From assembly GCA_002280565.1 (NCBI GenBank), contig NCEF01000002.1, positions 1-64,000 of the forward strand: 64,000 nt of DNA, given 5' to 3'. The stretch comes from Sphingomonas sp. 32-66-10 (GTDB lineage Bacteria > Pseudomonadota > Alphaproteobacteria > Sphingomonadales > Sphingomonadaceae). A program made the translations under genes and the position numbers. The notes beneath the pieces were generated by a model. The model saw only the letters and a list, made by a program, of their open reading frames with translations. It had not been told where the DNA came from and made no database searches. Shown here piece by piece: positions 1 through 8,400 of the stretch (within the stretch, counting starts at the first letter, position 1; every line of letters starts with the position of its first letter).

Positions 1-540
1 ATCGACATCACGGTCGACGGCAAGAAAGAACGCGCCGTCGCCAATGTCGGCCTTCATCCGTGTCCGCCCGGTTATGAAGTGGACGATGACACCTGGACGG
101 CCGGCATCCAGCAAAACCTTGACAGCGCCTTCCGGCTCGCCCGGTCCTGCCTGCGCAGGATGGAGCCGCGCGGCGAGGGGTCTATCCTGATGATCTCGTC
201 CATTGCGGGCCTCGGCGCGCTCGGCACACCGGTCACCTATGGCACGTCCAAGGCGGCGATGAATCATCTGGCCAAGGAGCTTGCCCGCGTGGCAGGTCCG
301 AAAGGCATCCGCGTCAACGCGATTGCGCCCGGCAATATCATCTTCCCCGGCGGCGACTGGGAAGAGCGCTCCACCGGCCCGCGCGGCGACAGCTGGAACC
401 GCTGGATCCGCCGCGAAGTGCCGCTGCAACGCTTCGGCAAACCAGACGAAATCGGCTCGGCTGCGGCCTACCTGCTCAGCCCGCTGGCCAGCTTCATCAC
501 CGGCGCCATCCTGCCGGTGGATGGCGGCCAGACGAAATAG
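1..540 (+). CDS. SDR-family oxidoreductase, 5' end outside window
   Basis: The reading frame is open from base 1 to the TAG at 538-540, so the N-terminal Rossmann nucleotide-binding part is missing from view. The visible 179 residues are the second half of a classical short-chain dehydrogenase/reductase: a SSIAG strand with the catalytic Ser, the YGTSK active-site motif (YxxxK), the RVNAIAPG strand, and the C-terminal ITGAILPVDGGQT signature. This is the layout of FabG-like NAD(P)H-dependent reductases. The substrate cannot be told from sequence. It ends 2 bp before the convergent cytochrome gene. A GTG at 79 is in frame but is not the real start, because homologous sequence continues upstream. 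Confidence 0.85.
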   Translation: MDITVDGKKERAVANVGLHPCPPGYEVDDDTWTAGIQQNLDSAFRLARSCLRRMEPRGEGSILMISSIAGLGALGTPVTYGTSKAAMNHLAKELARVAGPKGIRVNAIAPGNIIFPGGDWEERSTGPRGDSWNRWIRREVPLQRFGKPDEIGSAAAYLLSPLASFITGAILPVDGGQTK

Positions 541-542
541 GG

Positions 543-938
543 CTAGTCCTCTGACGGGGGCGTCTCAGGTTCCTGTATGCTGACCAGATAGGACAGCAAC
601 AGGTCCGCCGTTTTCGGACCGTACAGGAATTGCGGCATTCCCGGATGGCCGATCCTGACGCTTTGCCGGAAATCCTCGTTCAGCGTCTCGCTGTCATAAT
701 CGGCCAGCATATGCCGGAGAGCCGGGGCGTCCGGCCACTCGGCCTCCTCATTGTCGAGGCCATGACAGCTGGCGCATTCTCTCGATACGATGGCGCGTCC
801 CCGTTCGATCTTGTCTGCCAGAAGATCGTCGGGCGAGGTCTGAATGACCGCAGCCTGCGAGGCCGCTGGCGCAGGGGTCTGCGCACACGCCATCAAGGTG
901 AGCGGCACCAGAGCGGTTATCGGTCCGCGCATCGTCAC
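543..938 (-). CDS. c-type cytochrome lipoprotein
   Basis: A 131-residue small class I cytochrome c. The N-terminus has a short hydrophobic stretch ending in a lipobox (LMAC, Cys18), so it is probably a lipid-anchored periplasmic electron carrier. The haem-binding motif CASCH is at about residues 55-59 and the likely axial Met lies in GHPGMPQF (about Met101). Such cytochromes often accept electrons from quinoprotein or flavin dehydrogenases. The convergent SDR may belong to the same oxidative module, but that is inference. A truncated second copy of its C-terminal half lies just upstream (1001-1135), pointing to a duplication and decay here. Confidence 0.85.
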   Translation of the reverse strand: MTMRGPITALVPLTLMACAQTPAPAASQAAVIQTSPDDLLADKIERGRAIVSRECASCHGLDNEEAEWPDAPALRHMLADYDSETLNEDFRQSVRIGHPGMPQFLYGPKTADLLLSYLVSIQEPETPPSED

Positions 939-1000
939 TTCCTTTCCGGGCCAGGCCCGGTCATTGCCTGATACAGGCGCAGTTCGGGCCCGTTGGACGA

Positions 1001-1135
1001 TCAGCTCTCAGCCGGTTCCTGAATGCTTTTCAGATAGGTCAGCAGCACGTCTGATCCGAGTGGTCCGAAATGGAATTGCGGCATGTCGGGGTGACCGACC
1101 TTCAGGCCTTCTCCTCTCCCGCTCTTGACGTTCAT
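1001..1135 (-). pseudogene. C-terminal remnant of a second cytochrome c
   Basis: Reading the minus strand from ATG 1135 to TGA 1001 gives 44 residues. The last about 32 parallel the C-terminus of the neighbouring cytochrome: GHPDMPQFHFGP against GHPGMPQFLYGP, and LLTYLKSIQEP against LLSYLVSIQEP. The CxxCH haem motif and everything before it are absent, so this cannot bind haem covalently. The residues before GHPDMPQF (a Gly/Lys/Arg stretch) do not match the cytochrome. I read it as the tail of a former tandem paralogue, truncated when the TetR/ABC operon was joined on. Confidence 0.7.
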
Positions 1136-1185
1136 GAAGTTTGCCCCTCGGCGGTTCCCTCTTGCGGTTGGTATACGAAAAAGAT

Positions 1186-1207
1186 AGAAAGTAATAAATT
1201 ACTTTCT
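1186..1207. promoter_or_regulatory. Probable TetR operator palindrome
   Basis: A perfect 9-bp inverted repeat, AGAAAGTAA / TTACTTTCT, separated by TAAA. It is AT-rich in a GC-rich region and lies 16 bp upstream of the TetR start codon. Position and symmetry fit an autoregulatory operator for the downstream TetR repressor and its exporter operon. Binding is inferred. Confidence 0.65.
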
Positions 1208-1223
1208 TTTGAAGGCGCGAACA

Positions 1224-1832
1224 ATGAATGGGCGTTCCAAACATCTTCCCGCTGACGAGCGACGGGCGGCGACCGTGGAGGCGGTGGTCGACCTGGCCGC
1301 GGAACAGAACCCGAGCGACATCACAACGACGGCCATCGCCCAGCGGATGGGTCTGACCCAGGGCGCTCTCTTCCGCCACTTCCCGACCAAGGACGCCATC
1401 CTGCAGGCGGTCATGTCCTGGGTGACCGAGCGGTTGCTCGCCCGCGTGGACAAGGCGATCGAAGAAGCCGCCTCTCCGGCTGCCGCGCTTGAGGCGGTTT
1501 TCATGACGCATATCGATTTCGTGTCTGACCACCCCGGTGTGCCGCGAATGCTGTTCGGGGAGTTGCAGCGACCGGGCGAGACGCTTCCCAAGCGCATGGC
1601 CCAGACCCTGATCCGCCATTATGGCGAACGGCTGCATACCCTGCTCGACGCCGGAAAGGCACGGGGCGAACTGCATGCGGACCTCGATCCGGAAGCCGCG
1701 GCCACCCTGTTCATCGGCACGGTCCAGGGCCTGGTCATGCAATCCATGCTGGCGGGCGATGTGACCCGCATCCGCAGCGATGCGCCCGGCGTGTTCGCCA
1801 TCTATCTGCGCGGCGTCGGAGCATCATCATGA
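1224..1832 (+). CDS. TetR/AcrR-family regulator of ABC-2 exporter (CecR-like)
   Basis: A 202-residue TetR-family repressor. The N-terminal helix-turn-helix is clear (ITTTAIAQRMGLTQGALFRHF, with the usual FPTKDAIL continuation), followed by an all-helical ligand-binding domain. I start at ATG 1224 rather than an in-frame TTG at 1209, because the operator palindrome and leader lie just upstream. Its TGA overlaps the ATG of the fusion-protein gene (ATGA at 1829-1832), so it is the first gene of the exporter operon. The arrangement TetR-HlyD-double ATPase-two permeases matches cecR-ybhGFSR of enterobacteria, where the regulator senses toxic compounds. The ligand here is unknown. Confidence 0.88.
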   Translation: MNGRSKHLPADERRAATVEAVVDLAAEQNPSDITTTAIAQRMGLTQGALFRHFPTKDAILQAVMSWVTERLLARVDKAIEEAASPAAALEAVFMTHIDFVSDHPGVPRMLFGELQRPGETLPKRMAQTLIRHYGERLHTLLDAGKARGELHADLDPEAAATLFIGTVQGLVMQSMLAGDVTRIRSDAPGVFAIYLRGVGASS

Positions 1833-2860
1833 AGAACATCCGCCTGTCCGGCACGACAAAGCGGATCCTGATCATTGCGGCCGTCATCGCGATCATCGGT
1901 GCTGGATGGCTGTGGATGCAGCGGGGCAGCCGCGACGGCGACGCCCTCAATCTGTACGGCAATGTCGATATTCGGGAGGTGCAATTGGCCTTCCGCCAGT
2001 CCGGCCGCGTCGCGCAGATGCTGTTCGATGAAGGCGATCATGTCGAGCCGGGCGCACATATGGCGACTCTCGACGCGCAGCCGTTCGAGGAAGCGCTCGC
2101 GGCCGCCGACGCCGCCGTAGCGGTCGCACAGGCAGACCTCGACAAACTGCGCCGCGGGCTGCGGCCGCAGGAGATTGCGCAGGCGCAGGAGGCCCTCAAT
2201 CAGGCCCTGGCCGTCGCCAGGGACACGGAGCGTAATTTTGATCGGCAGAGCCAGTTGCTCGCGTCGGGAGCCGCCAGTCAAAAGACGGTCGATGCCGCGC
2301 GCACTGCGCGCGATCAGGCCGCCGCCAGTGTCAAAGCGGCCCGGGCCGCGCATTCGCAAGCCACCGAAGGGTTTCGCAAGGAAGACATCGCGGCCGGGCA
2401 AGCCCGCCTCGCCGCCGCACAGGCAGCACGGGCTCAAGCCGCCACCGCTCTTGCCGACACGGTTCTGCTTGCACCCGGCACCGGCACAATCATCGCACGG
2501 GTGCGCGAACCCGGCAGCATGGTTGTCAGCCAAAGCCCGGTCTATAGCCTCAGCCTTGATGCACCGGTTTATGTCCGCGCCTATGTCGGCGAACCGGATC
2601 TGGGGCGCATCGCGCCCGGAATGCGGGTGCGCGTTCGCAGCGACTCGTCCGACAAGACCTATCAAGGCCAGATCGGGTTCATATCACCGCGGGCGGAGTT
2701 CACGCCAAAAACGGTAGAAACCACCGATCTGCGCACGGATCTGGTCTATCGCCTGCGGATCGTGGTCACCAATGCCGATGCTGCGCTGCGTCAGGGCATG
2801 CCGGTAACGATCGAGGTCGAAGCCGGACAAGCCACCGGCGCGCGCGCCAAAGGCCGCTGA
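1829..2860 (+). CDS. HlyD/YbhG-type membrane fusion protein
   Basis: A 343-residue periplasmic adaptor. There is one N-terminal membrane anchor (about residues 10-30), then a split biotinyl-lipoyl-like domain around a long Ala/Gln/Arg-rich coiled-coil hairpin (about 85-200), then beta-barrel segments (VYVRAYVGEPDLGRI, GMRVRVRSD). The coiled coil would dock to the outer-membrane channel encoded three genes downstream. It would link the inner-membrane ABC-2 pump to the exterior for efflux of hydrophobic toxicants. The start ATG overlaps the TetR stop, and the ATPase begins 1 bp after its stop. Confidence 0.88.
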   Translation: MKNIRLSGTTKRILIIAAVIAIIGAGWLWMQRGSRDGDALNLYGNVDIREVQLAFRQSGRVAQMLFDEGDHVEPGAHMATLDAQPFEEALAAADAAVAVAQADLDKLRRGLRPQEIAQAQEALNQALAVARDTERNFDRQSQLLASGAASQKTVDAARTARDQAAASVKAARAAHSQATEGFRKEDIAAGQARLAAAQAARAQAATALADTVLLAPGTGTIIARVREPGSMVVSQSPVYSLSLDAPVYVRAYVGEPDLGRIAPGMRVRVRSDSSDKTYQGQIGFISPRAEFTPKTVETTDLRTDLVYRLRIVVTNADAALRQGMPVTIEVEAGQATGARAKGR

Positions 2861-2861
2861 C

Positions 2862-4634
2862 GTGCCGCCCGCCACCGCGCCACAGGAGCAAAATGGCGAT
2901 GTCGCGGTCGTCATCGACAGGTTGAGCAAGCATTTCGGCAGTGCGCCTGCGTTACAGGATCTCAGCGCGCAGATAAGCTATGGCCGACTGACCGGGCTGG
3001 TCGGGCCGGACGGCGCGGGCAAGACCACCCTGATGCGTATCCTGACAGGACTGCTGGTGCCGAACAGCGGCCACGCCACGGTAGCGGGCTTCGATGTGGC
3101 GGACGACAATGACGCCATCCATGTTGCGACAGGCTACATGCCGCAACGCTTCGGGCTCTACGAAGACCTGTCGGTCATGGAGAATATGCGCCTCTATGCA
3201 CAGCTGCGCGGCATGGATGCCGATGGGCACACCGACCTGTTTGCCCAATTGCTCGACTTCACGCGCCTTGCCCCTTTTACCGGACGCCTGGCGGGCAAGC
3301 TCTCCGGCGGCATGAAGCAGAAGCTGGGCCTCGCCTGCGCGTTGATGGCCCGGCCTGCCGTCCTGCTGCTCGACGAACCGGGCGTCGGCGTCGATCCGGT
3401 CAGCCGTCAGGACCTGTGGCGCATGGTGCAGGCGCTGACCGACGAAGGGATGGCCGTGGTCTGGTCGACTGCCTATCTCGACGAAGCCGAACGCTGCGAC
3501 AATGTGCTGCTGCTCAACGAAGGGCAGCTCGCTTATGACGGACCGCCCGGAGAGCTGACCGCGCGCCTTACAAGCCGGAGCTTTCGGCTGGAACAGGTCG
3601 GCGAGCGGCGGCGGGCCGTGCTAGCCGAAGTGCTCAGCCTGGACAGTGTCGGCGACGGGGTGATCCAGGGCGCCGGCGTCCGCGTGGTGCTGCGCGCCGA
3701 TGCGGGAACCGAGCAAATTAGCGCGCTCGCCGATCGGGTCGGCGCGCAACTGAAAGCGGTGCCTGCCCGCTTCGAGGATGCCTTCATTGATCTTCTGGGC
3801 GGCGGTCCGGGCGGCACATCGGCGCTTGCCGAAGGGATGCCGCCGGTCGAACTGGCTTCAGACGTTGCCGTCTCCTGCCGCGATCTGACCAAGCGTTTCG
3901 GCGATTTCACCGCCACCGACATGGTGAGCTTCGAGGTCCGCAAGGGCGAGATATTCGGTCTGCTCGGGCCGAACGGCGCCGGCAAATCGACTACCTTCAA
4001 GATGCTGTGCGGCCTGCTCAAACCCACCAGCGGCGAAGCGCAGGTGGTGGGGCTGGACCTGCGCCGGGCGACCGGTGCTGCCAAAGGCCAGCTTGGCTAT
4101 ATGGCGCAGAAATTCTCGCTCTATGGCCTGCTGTCCGTGCGGCAGAACCTGGAGTTCTCCGCGGGCGTCTATGGCCTGAAAGGCGCCGCGCGGCAGGCGC
4201 GGATCGACGAGATGATCGACATCTTCGGGCTGCAACCCTGGCTGTCGGCGGCGCCGGAGTCCCTGCCGCTCGGGGTCAGGCAACGTCTGGCGCTGGCCTG
4301 CGCGGTGATGCACCGCCCGCCCGTGCTGTTCCTGGATGAACCGACTTCGGGCGTCGATCCCATCACGCGCCGCGAATTCTGGACCCATATCAACGGCCTT
4401 GCCCGCAAGGGGGTGACGGTGATGGTCACCACCCACTTCATGGACGAGGCGGAATATTGTGATCGGGTGGCGATGCTCTATCGCGCCCGGCTGATCGCGC
4501 TCGACACGCCGGACGCCCTCAAACGCGGCGCGGTCAGCGATCTCCGGCCGGACCCGACCATGGAAGACGCCTTCATTCATCTGGTCGAAGCCGAGGACCG
4601 CGCTGACGAAGCCCGCAGCGGAGTTGCCGCATGA
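2862..4634 (+). CDS. Double-domain ABC-2 ATPase (YbhF-like)
   Basis: A 590-residue protein with two fused nucleotide-binding domains that power the permease pair. NBD1 has Walker A GPDGAGKTT, signature LSGGMKQ and Walker B LLLDEPGVGVDP, but its switch segment reads STAYLDEAE with no H-loop histidine. NBD2 has Walker A GPNGAGKST, Walker B LFLDEPTSGVDP and a normal H-loop (TTHFMDEAE), but its signature is changed to LPLGVRQ. In a head-to-tail sandwich this makes one canonical and one degenerate ATP site. The start is GTG. The last bases overlap the next ATG (ATGA at 4631). Confidence 0.9.
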   Translation: MPPATAPQEQNGDVAVVIDRLSKHFGSAPALQDLSAQISYGRLTGLVGPDGAGKTTLMRILTGLLVPNSGHATVAGFDVADDNDAIHVATGYMPQRFGLYEDLSVMENMRLYAQLRGMDADGHTDLFAQLLDFTRLAPFTGRLAGKLSGGMKQKLGLACALMARPAVLLLDEPGVGVDPVSRQDLWRMVQALTDEGMAVVWSTAYLDEAERCDNVLLLNEGQLAYDGPPGELTARLTSRSFRLEQVGERRRAVLAEVLSLDSVGDGVIQGAGVRVVLRADAGTEQISALADRVGAQLKAVPARFEDAFIDLLGGGPGGTSALAEGMPPVELASDVAVSCRDLTKRFGDFTATDMVSFEVRKGEIFGLLGPNGAGKSTTFKMLCGLLKPTSGEAQVVGLDLRRATGAAKGQLGYMAQKFSLYGLLSVRQNLEFSAGVYGLKGAARQARIDEMIDIFGLQPWLSAAPESLPLGVRQRLALACAVMHRPPVLFLDEPTSGVDPITRREFWTHINGLARKGVTVMVTTHFMDEAEYCDRVAMLYRARLIALDTPDALKRGAVSDLRPDPTMEDAFIHLVEAEDRADEARSGVAA

Positions 4635-5788
4635 ACGGCGCGGGCGGATTGCGAACGGACCTTCAAGCCATGCGCCGCTTCGATCCGAAGCGCCTTTGGG
4701 CGCTGGTGTTCAAGGAAAGCCTGCAGGCGATGCGCGATCCGTCCACGCTGCTGATCGCCTTCGCCCTTCCGGTCGTGTTGCTGCTGCTGTTTTCCTATGC
4801 GGTGTCGCTCGACGTGCGCGCGGTGCGCATCGGTGTCGTGCAGGAATCGCAGTCTGCTTCGGCGCAATCGCTGGCCGCCGCCTTCGCCGGCACCCGTTAT
4901 CTGGACGTCACCTTCGCCCATGACCGGCGCGAGGTCGCCGACCGGGTTGTCTCGGGCGACTTGCGCGGATTGGTGGTGATCCCGCAGGATTTCGAGCAGC
5001 GCCTGGCTGATCGCGGCACGCGACCTCTGGTGCAGATCATCGCCGACGGTTCGCAGCCCAATACCGCCAACTATGTCACCAACTATGCGCAGGGCGTGGT
5101 GCAGACCTGGCGGGGCGGGCTTGATGGCGAGACGCCACGCTCGGTCGTCACGATGGAGCCGCGCTACTGGTTCAACGCCGAACTGGAAAGCCGCCGCGCG
5201 CTGGTGCCCGGCGCCATCGCCATTGTCATGACCATCATCGGCACCATGCTGACCGCGCTGGTGGTGGCGCGCGAATGGGAACGCGGCACGATGGAAGCGG
5301 TGCTCTCCACCCCCGCATCGGTCGCGGAAATCCTGATCGGCAAGCTCCTGCCCTATTTTGCGCTCGGCATGCTGGCCACGCTCGGTGCGACCGCGCTGGC
5401 GGTCTTCGTGTTCGGCGTGCCGCTGCGCGGATCGCTGGCGGCGCTCCTGCTGCTTTCGGCCACCTTCATGGTGCCGGCGCTGGGTCAGGGACTGCTGATT
5501 TCGTCTGTCACCCGCAACCAGTTCCTGGCCGCGCAGATCGCCTTGTTCTCCGGCTTTCTGCCGGCCTTCATGCTGTCGGGCTTTCTCTATGAGATCGACG
5601 CGATGCCCGCGCCGATCCGGGCCATCACCTGGGCGATACCGGCGCGTTATTTCGTGTCTTCGCTGAAAACCGTCTTTCTGACCGGAGACATCTGGGCCGT
5701 CTTCGTGCCGAACCTGTTGGCGATGGGCGCAATCGGCATCCTGTTTTTCCTTCTGGCAAAGCGCACCACGCGCAAGAACCTGGAGTGA
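4631..5788 (+). CDS. ABC-2 type permease (YbhS-like)
   Basis: A 385-residue inner-membrane subunit of the exporter. It has the ABC2 membrane layout: one transmembrane helix near residues 35-60, a large extracytoplasmic domain (about 60-190), then five hydrophobic helices in the C-terminal half. The family motif region EWERGTMEAVLSTP precedes the second helix cluster. It overlaps the ATPase gene by 4 bp and is followed 6 bp later by its paralogue, so the two probably form a heterodimeric pore. Substrate specificity cannot be read from the sequence. Confidence 0.9.
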   Translation: MNGAGGLRTDLQAMRRFDPKRLWALVFKESLQAMRDPSTLLIAFALPVVLLLLFSYAVSLDVRAVRIGVVQESQSASAQSLAAAFAGTRYLDVTFAHDRREVADRVVSGDLRGLVVIPQDFEQRLADRGTRPLVQIIADGSQPNTANYVTNYAQGVVQTWRGGLDGETPRSVVTMEPRYWFNAELESRRALVPGAIAIVMTIIGTMLTALVVAREWERGTMEAVLSTPASVAEILIGKLLPYFALGMLATLGATALAVFVFGVPLRGSLAALLLLSATFMVPALGQGLLISSVTRNQFLAAQIALFSGFLPAFMLSGFLYEIDAMPAPIRAITWAIPARYFVSSLKTVFLTGDIWAVFVPNLLAMGAIGILFFLLAKRTTRKNLE

Positions 5789-5794
5789 GCGGCG

Positions 5795-6919
5795 ATGGCG
5801 CGACCCGATAGCTATTTCAGTTTCACCCGGCTGCGAGCCCAGTTCGTCAAGGAAGTGCTGAGCATCCTGCGCGATCCGCGCAGCCGCATGGTGGTGTTCA
5901 TGCCGCCGCTGCTGCAACTGCTGGTGTTCGCCTTCGCCGCAACGCTCGAAGTGCGCAATGTCGATATTGCCGTGCACAATCAGGATGCGGGCCGCTGGTC
6001 GCATGAACTGATCACGCGGCTCGATCGGGCCGACTTCATTACCCAAGTCTATCGCGTGACCGACAGTCAGGAACTGGGACGCCTGATCGACCAGGGCAAG
6101 GTGATCGCGGCGATCGATATCCAACCGGACTTTTCGCGCGCAATCGCTGCCGGAGACAGCGGTCGCGTTCAGATGCTGATCGACGGCCGGCGCAGCAATT
6201 CAGGACAGATCACCGCCAGTTATCTCTCCGCCATCGCCGCCGAAGTCGGCGCGGAGGCCAACCCCGGCACAGGTCCTGCGACGCCGGTGGCGGTGCGCAA
6301 CTGGTTCAATCCCAATCTGACCTATCGCTGGTTCATCGTGCCCGGCCTCTCGGGCATCCTGGCGTTCTTCAGCGCGCTGCTCATAACCTCGCTGTCGATC
6401 GCCCGTGAACGCGAACTGGGAACCTTCGACCAGTTGCTGGTGTCGCCAACCTCCACGCTGGAAATCATCCTGTCCAAATCCTTGCCGGCGCTAGTTATCG
6501 GCACCATGCTCGGACTTCTGATGATGGCGGCTGCTGCGGGACCGTTCCGGATTCCGTTCAACGGGTCGTTCGCGCTGCTGTTTGTCAGCCTGGTCCTGTT
6601 CATCCTGTCGGTGGTGGGCATCGGCCTGATGATTTCGGCGATCAGCGCGACCCAGCAGCAAGCCATCCTTGGCGCCTTCGCGATCGGCGTGCCATCCGTC
6701 CTGATGTCGGGCTTTGCCACGCCGGTCGAGAACATGCCCATGCTGCTGCAATGGCTGGCGCAGGCGATTCCGCTCACCCATTTCCTGATCATCGTCGAAG
6801 GCAGCTTTCTGAAAGCCATGGCGCCCGGCGACATATTTGCCAGCCTCTGGCCATTGGCGCTGATCGCCCTGGTGTCGCTCACCATGGCCACCATCTTCGT
6901 TCGAGGACGCCTGCAATGA
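5795..6919 (+). CDS. ABC-2 type permease (YbhR-like)
   Basis: A 374-residue second permease subunit, paralogous to the preceding gene and with the same topology: an N-terminal helix at about residues 28-48, a large periplasmic loop, then five C-terminal helices. The conserved ERELGTFDQLLVSP segment corresponds to EWERGTMEAVLSTP of its partner. Its TGA overlaps the ATG of the outer-membrane channel gene (ATGA at 6916-6919), which implies coupled translation of the complete tripartite pump. Confidence 0.9.
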   Translation: MARPDSYFSFTRLRAQFVKEVLSILRDPRSRMVVFMPPLLQLLVFAFAATLEVRNVDIAVHNQDAGRWSHELITRLDRADFITQVYRVTDSQELGRLIDQGKVIAAIDIQPDFSRAIAAGDSGRVQMLIDGRRSNSGQITASYLSAIAAEVGAEANPGTGPATPVAVRNWFNPNLTYRWFIVPGLSGILAFFSALLITSLSIARERELGTFDQLLVSPTSTLEIILSKSLPALVIGTMLGLLMMAAAAGPFRIPFNGSFALLFVSLVLFILSVVGIGLMISAISATQQQAILGAFAIGVPSVLMSGFATPVENMPMLLQWLAQAIPLTHFLIIVEGSFLKAMAPGDIFASLWPLALIALVSLTMATIFVRGRLQ

Positions 6920-8400
6920 TACGCATCCCCCATCGGTGGCCGCACCTTGCGGCGGTGATAGTCGGCTGCACCTCGTTGACGGCCTGTGTCGTCGGCCCCG
7001 ACTATCGCGCGCCACCGTCCGTTGATACCGGCAGCGGCTGGACCCGGCCGGTCGCGGCAGACTCCGCGCCAACCGGCCTTACCCGCTGGTGGAGGGCCCT
7101 GGGCGATCCCGAACTGGAGAGGCTGGTCGATACCGCACTGGCGCAAAATCTGGATATCCGTCAAGCTGCCGCGCGGATCGACGAGGCGCGCGCGCTGCGA
7201 GACCGCGCCGCTGGCCGGCAACTGCCCACGGTTTCTGCTGGCGCCAGTGTGAACCAGCGTCGGCAAAGCGAGAACGGCCCGCTGCCCGTTGGGTCCATTC
7301 CCAGCCTCGATGCGTCTCAGACGATCTACGAAGCCGGCTTCGACGCGGCCTGGGAACTCGACCTGTTCGGCGCCAACCGGCGGGCGCTGGAAGGCGCGAA
7401 CGCCCGCTTGCAGGCGACCGAAGCGGAGGCGCAGGGCGTGCGTATGCGGATCGCGGCCGAAGTCGCACGCGCATGGTTCGAGGCGACCGGCGCCAGAGAA
7501 GAATTACGCGCGCAGCGGGCGACGGTGGCGACGCTGCACCAAACGCTGGAACTCATGCGCGGACGCGCTGCGCTCGGCGATGTTGCCGGTGCCGACGTGG
7601 ACGCAGCCCATGAACGCTGGGCCGCCGCCAACGCCCTGCTGCCGGGCATAGAGGCACGGCAGCGCGGGGCGGTGCTCGGCCTTGGTGTCCTGCTCGGCTC
7701 ACCGCCGGAACGTGAACTCAAGCTGCTCGATGCCACCGCGTCGTCTCTCATACTGCCGGCGCTGCCCGTGGGGGAACGTGCCGATATATTGCGGCGTCGC
7801 CCCGATGTTCTGGCTGCCGAACGGCGCCTCGCCTCCAGCACCGCCGAGATCGGCGTGGCGACCGCCGAACTGTTTCCCAGGCTCTCTATCGCAGCGGGCG
7901 GCGGATTTCAGGCGCTTAGCACGGGCGACTGGTTCGACGCCTCCAGCACCCGCTACTCGATCCTGCCGCTCATTTCCTGGCGCTTGTTCGACGGCGGCCG
8001 CGTACGTGCGGAGATACGCGCGCGGGAGGCCGTTCAGCGGCAGGCCGCGCTGGGCTATGAACAGGCCGTCCTGGCCGCATTGGGCGACGCGGAGCGCGCC
8101 TTGAGCGACTATGACGCCGGACGCGATGCGCTCGCGCGTCGTCAAACGGCGCTCGAGGCTTCACGCCGGAGTTTCAGCCACGCCGAGGCTCGTTTTGCCG
8201 CCGGCGATATCGCGCGGATTGAACTGCTTGCGGCCGAGCGCCTCCTGCACGAAGCTGAAACCGCCTGTGCCCGCGCGCATGCCACAACGGCGGTGCAACT
8301 GGTGGCGTTGTACAAGGCGATCGGTGGGGGCTGGGACTTGCCCGATGCGCCGACTTCCAAACACGTTTCAATTGGTGCCACAGTGGGAGAAGGGCAATGA
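6916..8400 (+). CDS. TolC/NodT-family outer-membrane efflux lipoprotein
   Basis: A 494-residue RND/ABC outer-membrane factor. The signal peptide ends in a lipobox (LTAC before VVGPDYRAP, the usual start of mature OprM/NodT proteins). Two repeats of long alpha-helices with alternating Ala, Arg and Gln heptads form the periplasmic tunnel (AEVARAWFEATGAREEL; ERRLASSTAEIGVATAELFP). The true start is ATG 6916, which overlaps the permease stop; further upstream the frame is only antisense-like extension. Its presence inside the YbhGFSR-type operon is a departure from the enterobacterial operon, which borrows TolC. Confidence 0.9.
   Translation: MIRIPHRWPHLAAVIVGCTSLTACVVGPDYRAPPSVDTGSGWTRPVAADSAPTGLTRWWRALGDPELERLVDTALAQNLDIRQAAARIDEARALRDRAAGRQLPTVSAGASVNQRRQSENGPLPVGSIPSLDASQTIYEAGFDAAWELDLFGANRRALEGANARLQATEAEAQGVRMRIAAEVARAWFEATGAREELRAQRATVATLHQTLELMRGRAALGDVAGADVDAAHERWAAANALLPGIEARQRGAVLGLGVLLGSPPERELKLLDATASSLILPALPVGERADILRRRPDVLAAERRLASSTAEIGVATAELFPRLSIAAGGGFQALSTGDWFDASSTRYSILPLISWRLFDGGRVRAEIRAREAVQRQAALGYEQAVLAALGDAERALSDYDAGRDALARRQTALEASRRSFSHAEARFAAGDIARIELLAAERLLHEAETACARAHATTAVQLVALYKAIGGGWDLPDAPTSKHVSIGATVGEGQ

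Noticed and set aside
4577..6124. 515-codon minus-strand open frame opposite the ABC permeases
   Set aside because: Antisense shadow rich in His/Gln/Arg; permease frames are intact.
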